64,000 nucleotides of DNA, taken from NCBI GenBank assembly GCA_965262845.1, contig CBDHFX010000002.1, positions 1,116,001-1,180,000 on the forward strand. Reading direction: 5' to 3'. A model generated the notes under the pieces. That model saw only the letters and a list, made by a program, of their open reading frames with translations, was not told where the DNA came from and made no database searches. Made by a program: the position numbers and the translations under genes. Below, in pieces: positions 60,368-64,000 of this stretch. Within the stretch, counting starts at the first letter, position 1, and every line of letters begins with the position of its first letter. The stretch comes from ECT2AJA-044 sp965262845 (GTDB lineage Bacteria > Bacteroidota > Bacteroidia > Flavobacteriales > ECT2AJA-044).

Positions 60368-61336
60368 TCAGTGTTCACGCTGCATCAGTGATCTGGCCAG
60401 CTCCTGAAGCGGGGCCTTGCGGCCCGATGCGACCTCAACGGCCTCCAGGTGTTTCATCGCAATATCATAAAACACGTTCATTTTTTCACGAGTTTGAGCG
60501 GGAATACCAAGCTCATCGTACACCCCTTTCACGACCCTTACTTTATCTGGATCCGTCATTCCGATATATGAATGCAATTTAGTGCGTTGCCCGTCATTCG
60601 CCTGTGCTTCGGCAGTCAACCACAAAAAGGTCTTTTTGTCAAACAGGATGTCGCCTCCGACCTGCTTCCCCACCTTGGCCTGGTCGCCATACACATCCAG
60701 ATAGTCGTCATGCAGCTGAAAGGCGATGCCGATATTTCGGCCAAACTGATACAAATGCCCGGCATCCGTTTCATTGGCCCCGGCAATAAGTGCCCCCATT
60801 TTTAGTGCGGCAGCCAACAGTGCAGAGGTCTTGTGCCCGATCATGTGCAGGTATTCGTCCACCGTAACGTTCGTTCGCGATCCGAAGTTCATGTCGAGCT
60901 GCTGTCCCTCGCAGACTTCAACGGCAGTTGCATTGAACAGCCGGATAACCGGTGTTTGCACATCGGGCCGCAGGCCCAGCAGAAAATCGTAACATTTCAC
61001 CAGCATGACATCCCCGGTCAGGATGGCAATGTTCGGATCCCATTTCTCGTGCACTGTGGGTTTTCCGCGACGCAATGGTGCTTTGTCCATAATATCATCG
61101 TGCAGCAAGGTGAAATTGTGAAACCATTCCACTGCCTTCGCGGCAGGAAGGGCAGCCTCGGTATCTCCCCCGAAGAGTTCGGTACCGAGCAACACCATGA
61201 GCGGACGCAGCCGTTTGCCTCCCAGAGAGAGGATGTAGCTTATGGGCTCGTACAACTCTGCAGGCTGCTCATCAATGGGGTCGGCCAAAAGGGCGTTTGT
61301 AAAGTGTTGCCGGAGCTCTGCGACGCGTGGGTGCAT
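60368..61336 (-). CDS. Polyprenyl (trans-isoprenyl) diphosphate synthase
   Basis: 322 residues. Both aspartate-rich motifs are present: first DDIMD in FTLLHDDIMDKAPLRRGKPT, second DDYLD in AFQLHDDYLDVYGDQAKVGK. GGKRLRPLMVLLG precedes the first. It condenses isopentenyl diphosphate with allylic diphosphates. Residues before the first motif (VEWFHNFTLLHDD) suggest a short- or medium-chain product (C15-C20) but chain length cannot be fixed from sequence alone. Its start overlaps the rmlA stop by one base, so it is the last gene of an overlapping cluster with rmlA and an MMPL transporter. Confidence 0.92.
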   Translation of the reverse strand: MHPRVAELRQHFTNALLADPIDEQPAELYEPISYILSLGGKRLRPLMVLLGTELFGGDTEAALPAAKAVEWFHNFTLLHDDIMDKAPLRRGKPTVHEKWDPNIAILTGDVMLVKCYDFLLGLRPDVQTPVIRLFNATAVEVCEGQQLDMNFGSRTNVTVDEYLHMIGHKTSALLAAALKMGALIAGANETDAGHLYQFGRNIGIAFQLHDDYLDVYGDQAKVGKQVGGDILFDKKTFLWLTAEAQANDGQRTKLHSYIGMTDPDKVRVVKGVYDELGIPAQTREKMNVFYDIAMKHLEAVEVASGRKAPLQELARSLMQREH

Positions 61337-62205
61337 CAGAAATTGCGGTTTAGGAGTCGGATGAGGTACTGGCCATAGCCGCTTTTCATAAGGGGTTGGG
61401 CGATCTCTTGAAGCCTGGCATCGTCAATGAATCCATTCCGCCATGCAACTTCTTCTATGCAACCGATCTTAAGGCCCTGGCGTTCTTCGATCACCTGTAC
61501 AAACTGGCCTGCCTGCATGAGGTTTTTAAACGTTCCTGTGTCGAGCCAGGCAGTGCCCCGGTCAAGGATGCCCACCTGCAGATTGCCCCGGCGGAGATAT
61601 TCCTTGTTGACATCGGTGATCTCATATTCTCCCCGGGCTGATGGCTTTAGGTTTTTGGCGATCTCTACAACACTGTTGTCATAAAAATAAAGCCCTGGTA
61701 CAGCAAAATGACTTTTTGGGGCCACTGGTTTTTCCTCAATGGAAAGTACGCGTTGTTCCTCATCGAATTCCACTACGCCGTAGCGTTCGGGATCCGAAAC
61801 ATGGTAGGCAAATACTACTCCGCCCCGGGGATTACAGTGCTTCACAAGCAGGCGCCCCATACGGGCCCCGTAGAAAATATTGTCCCCCAGTACCAAAGCG
61901 ACCGGGTCATTATTGATAAATTCCTCTCCGAGCACAAAAGCCTGGGCCAATCCGTTTGGCACTTCCTGAACCTGGTAACTGAAGCTACAACCGATACGGG
62001 ATCCATCGCCCAGCAGGTGCTCAAAACGAGGCAGGTCATGCGGGGTCGAGATGATCAACACATCTCTGATGCCGGCCATCATCAGGGTTGACAAGGGGTA
62101 GTAGATCATCGGCTTGTCGAAGATGGGCATCAGCTGCTTACTGACAGCGAGCGTGAGGGGGTGGAGCCGTGTACCGGCACCTCCGGCGAGAATAATACCT
62201 TTCAT
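61336..62205 (-). CDS. rfbA: Glucose-1-phosphate thymidylyltransferase
   Basis: 289 residues, normal length. The nucleotide-binding loop is GIILAGGAGTRLHPLTLAVS, with KQLMPIFDKPMIYYPLSTLM, LVLGDNIFYG, VEFDEEQRVLSIEEKP and the GTAWLDTGT signature. RmlA/RfbA makes dTDP-glucose, the first step to dTDP-rhamnose and other surface sugars. It overlaps the MMPL gene by four bases upstream and the prenyl synthase by one base downstream; these three genes are thus coupled, although no other dTDP-sugar genes are adjacent. Confidence 0.95.
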   Translation of the reverse strand: MKGIILAGGAGTRLHPLTLAVSKQLMPIFDKPMIYYPLSTLMMAGIRDVLIISTPHDLPRFEHLLGDGSRIGCSFSYQVQEVPNGLAQAFVLGEEFINNDPVALVLGDNIFYGARMGRLLVKHCNPRGGVVFAYHVSDPERYGVVEFDEEQRVLSIEEKPVAPKSHFAVPGLYFYDNSVVEIAKNLKPSARGEYEITDVNKEYLRRGNLQVGILDRGTAWLDTGTFKNLMQAGQFVQVIEERQGLKIGCIEEVAWRNGFIDDARLQEIAQPLMKSGYGQYLIRLLNRNF

Positions 62206-64000
62206 GATCGAATACTTTTTTGGGATCTTCCTTCCCTGCGAACCACCAGTTCATCGAGATCAATGTCCTCCTCCTCATCCAGGATATCAATTAATGGCTC
62301 CCGAAAGGTCCGGGTCGTGATCCTTCTTTCCAGGGTCAGTAATAAACTCGGGAGCAGGAGCAGGTTTGCCAGCATGGCAATCAGCAAGGTCAGGGAAACG
62401 AGCATGCCCAGAGCCTTGGTACCGCCGAATTGGGAAGCTATGAAAATGCTGAACCCGAAGAAAAGAACGATAGATGTGTAGGTCATGCTAACCCCTGTTT
62501 CGCGCAGTGCCTGCAACACGCTTTCCCTGATATTCCAATGACGCACCTTCAGTTCCTGCCGGTACTTTGCCAGGAAGTGGATGGTATCGTCCACCGAGAT
62601 ACCGAAGGCTATGGAAAATACCAGAATGGTGGATGGCTTAATGGGAATATTGAAATAACCCATCATGGCAGCCGTAAGGAGCAGTGGGATCAGGTTCGGG
62701 ATCAGGGATATGATCACCATGCGGGCTGATCGGAACATCCAGGCCATGAAAAAGGCGATGAGCAAAATGGCCAGGGCCAGGGGCACCACCAGATTCTTAA
62801 CAAGGTAGTTCGTTCCCATGATAAACACCACGGAGGTTCCGGTCATAGTGACATCGTAGCGGTCGGGATTGAACAGGCTGTCGATCTGCGGGCGAAGCGA
62901 TTCCTTTAGCGCATCCATCTCCCTGGTTCCGATATCCGCAATATTTGCCGAGATCCGCGCATACCGACCGGTCGGATCAACCAGTAGTTTCACTGAGCTC
63001 GCTTCGGTATTGGAGCGGCTTATGTATGGAAAAATGAAGTTCCTGTCCTGCGAATTCGGGAGCGTATAGAAATTGGTGTCGCCCTTGTAGAAGGCTTGTT
63101 TCGAAAATTTAGCGAGGTCCACAATGGAAAGGGTTCGCGATAATTCCTTTTTCCCGGCCATGATTTTCTGAAGGGCATCCATGCGGCGCAAATTCGCCAG
63201 GGAGGTTGCCCCGTTGGCCCGCCTGGTATCGATCATGATCTCGAAGGGCAATACCCCATTGAAATTCTGCTCAAAGAACACGAGGTCCTGATACAATTTT
63301 GCATCCTGCGGCAAGTCTTCGGCCAGGTTTCCGGTCTTGCGCATCCGCAGCATACCCCATATTCCGACGGTGATCAGGATCCCGGTCGTAATGTAAATAC
63401 TTGTCCGTCTGTACTGAACACGGATCAGCATCCAGCTAACCACCTTGTTGATCCATTGACGCTCCAGGTGTTGTACATGACGCGTCCCGGGCGGTTTGGC
63501 AAAACTGAAAATGATCGGGATCAATAGGAGCGAGAGTGCGAACACGGCCATGATGCTCACCGAAGCCAGCGTTCCGAATTCCACAAGCACCCGGCTGCTC
63601 GTCATCATGAAGGTGGCAAATCCGGAAGCCGTTGTGGCGTTCGTCATCAGGATAGCGTTTCCGATCTTGTGGATTACCCGGCTCAGTGCTTTAACCTGAT
63701 TGCCGTGCCTTACATATTCCTGGTGGTATTTGTTCAACAGGAAGATACAGTTTGGCACCCCGATCACAATGATGAGCGGCGGTATCAAAGCCGTCAGCAA
63801 TGAAACGCTGAAACCAAAAAGCACAATGAACCCTATTGACCAAACAACGGCTACGATCACCACAGCCATGCTGAACAGCATAGCGCGGAACGATCGAAAA
63901 AAGAGGTACAGGATCAGGGCCGTTACGAGCAGGGCCATAACCACGAACATCAGGATCTCGTGTTCCACTTTCTCTGCGTTCACGGTACGGATGTAGGGAA
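62202..64000 (-). CDS. RND/MMPL-family transporter, C-terminal part (cut by the window edge)
   Basis: At least 599 residues; the frame is open to base 64000 and continues beyond. Visible are two RND membrane bundles. The first comprises LMFVVMALLVTALILYLFF, IVLFGFSVSLLTALIPPLII and VSIMAVFALSLLLIPIIF; the second LVVPLALAILLIAFFMAWMF, ISLIPNLIPLLLTAAMMG, SIAFGISVDDTIHFLAKYRQ and LFFGFSIFIASQFG. A periplasmic domain lies between them. The ISVDDTIHF motif is characteristic of MMPL/SSD-type transporters that move lipids or hydrophobic compounds. The cytoplasmic tail is acidic then basic. The GTG at 63983 is inside the gene, not a start. The stop overlaps rfbA by four bases. Confidence 0.9.
   Translation of the reverse strand, partial: PYIRTVNAEKVEHEILMFVVMALLVTALILYLFFRSFRAMLFSMAVVIVAVVWSIGFIVLFGFSVSLLTALIPPLIIVIGVPNCIFLLNKYHQEYVRHGNQVKALSRVIHKIGNAILMTNATTASGFATFMMTSSRVLVEFGTLASVSIMAVFALSLLLIPIIFSFAKPPGTRHVQHLERQWINKVVSWMLIRVQYRRTSIYITTGILITVGIWGMLRMRKTGNLAEDLPQDAKLYQDLVFFEQNFNGVLPFEIMIDTRRANGATSLANLRRMDALQKIMAGKKELSRTLSIVDLAKFSKQAFYKGDTNFYTLPNSQDRNFIFPYISRSNTEASSVKLLVDPTGRYARISANIADIGTREMDALKESLRPQIDSLFNPDRYDVTMTGTSVVFIMGTNYLVKNLVVPLALAILLIAFFMAWMFRSARMVIISLIPNLIPLLLTAAMMGYFNIPIKPSTILVFSIAFGISVDDTIHFLAKYRQELKVRHWNIRESVLQALRETGVSMTYTSIVLFFGFSIFIASQFGGTKALGMLVSLTLLIAMLANLLLLPSLLLTLERRITTRTFREPLIDILDEEEDIDLDELVVRREGRSQKSIRS

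Overview
The window looks like a chromosomal segment of a Bacteroidota bacterium, most likely in or near the Flavobacteriales. The signs are five proteins with type IX secretion (T9SS) sorting domains, a PorP/SprF plus OmpA pair, a BatI-to-BatE operon, the futalosine route to menaquinone, TonB-dependent uptake, SprB-type adhesin repeats, small genes of the DUF6341 and DUF6427 kind next to purD, and promoters of the Bacteroidota form TTTG-N19-TAnnTTTG. Genes are dense and base composition looks moderate, except for an AT-rich island near 34.3-36.1 kb. The species cannot be named from the sequence alone.

Layout. 1-9.8 kb: the 3' end of lepA, a thioredoxin-like protein, purD, DUF6341 (a 56-residue ORF on the minus strand), DUF6427, two tandem outer-membrane barrel paralogues, alaS, an M23 peptidase and a MerR regulator. 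9.8-13.8 kb (minus): hldD-mqnD-mqnB with overlapping ends, then a solitary AAA15 ATPase whose start lies next to an 18-bp perfect palindrome. 13.9-20 kb (minus): a T9SS type-B cargo, PorP/SprF and OmpA-family triad, and a DUF4252 pair. 20.2-27.1 kb (plus): a frameshifted elbB, gltX, folB, a secreted S1 protease, tRNA-Cys, a structured intergenic stretch, ruvB and queG. 27.2-33.2 kb (minus): TonB receptor, secreted phospholipase D-like protein and lamin-tail protein, plausibly a nucleic-acid or phosphodiester scavenging locus.

33.2-36.75 kb is the accessory region. It holds decayed transposase and possible group II intron pieces, then an N-terminally truncated RHS core fused to an AT-rich domain with a HEXXH zinc-protease motif. 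A small secreted protein (immunity candidate) follows, then a small membrane ORF broken by an in-frame TGA, then about 1.2 kb of non-coding DNA full of inverted repeats. This is the best candidate for an unusual system: an orphan polymorphic-toxin tip cassette.

36.75-45 kb is a moxR-DUF58-batI-batA-batB-batC-batD-batE operon with start/stop overlaps at most junctions. 45-56.2 kb holds an orphan chorismate-mutase fragment, a 2687-residue T9SS adhesin (LamG, 17 SprB repeats, four MAM-like and two FN3-like domains), an Asp-box propeller protein and pepE. 56.2-64 kb (minus) holds sucA-sucB, then an overlapping cluster of an MMPL/RND transporter (cut by the window edge), rmlA and a polyprenyl synthase.
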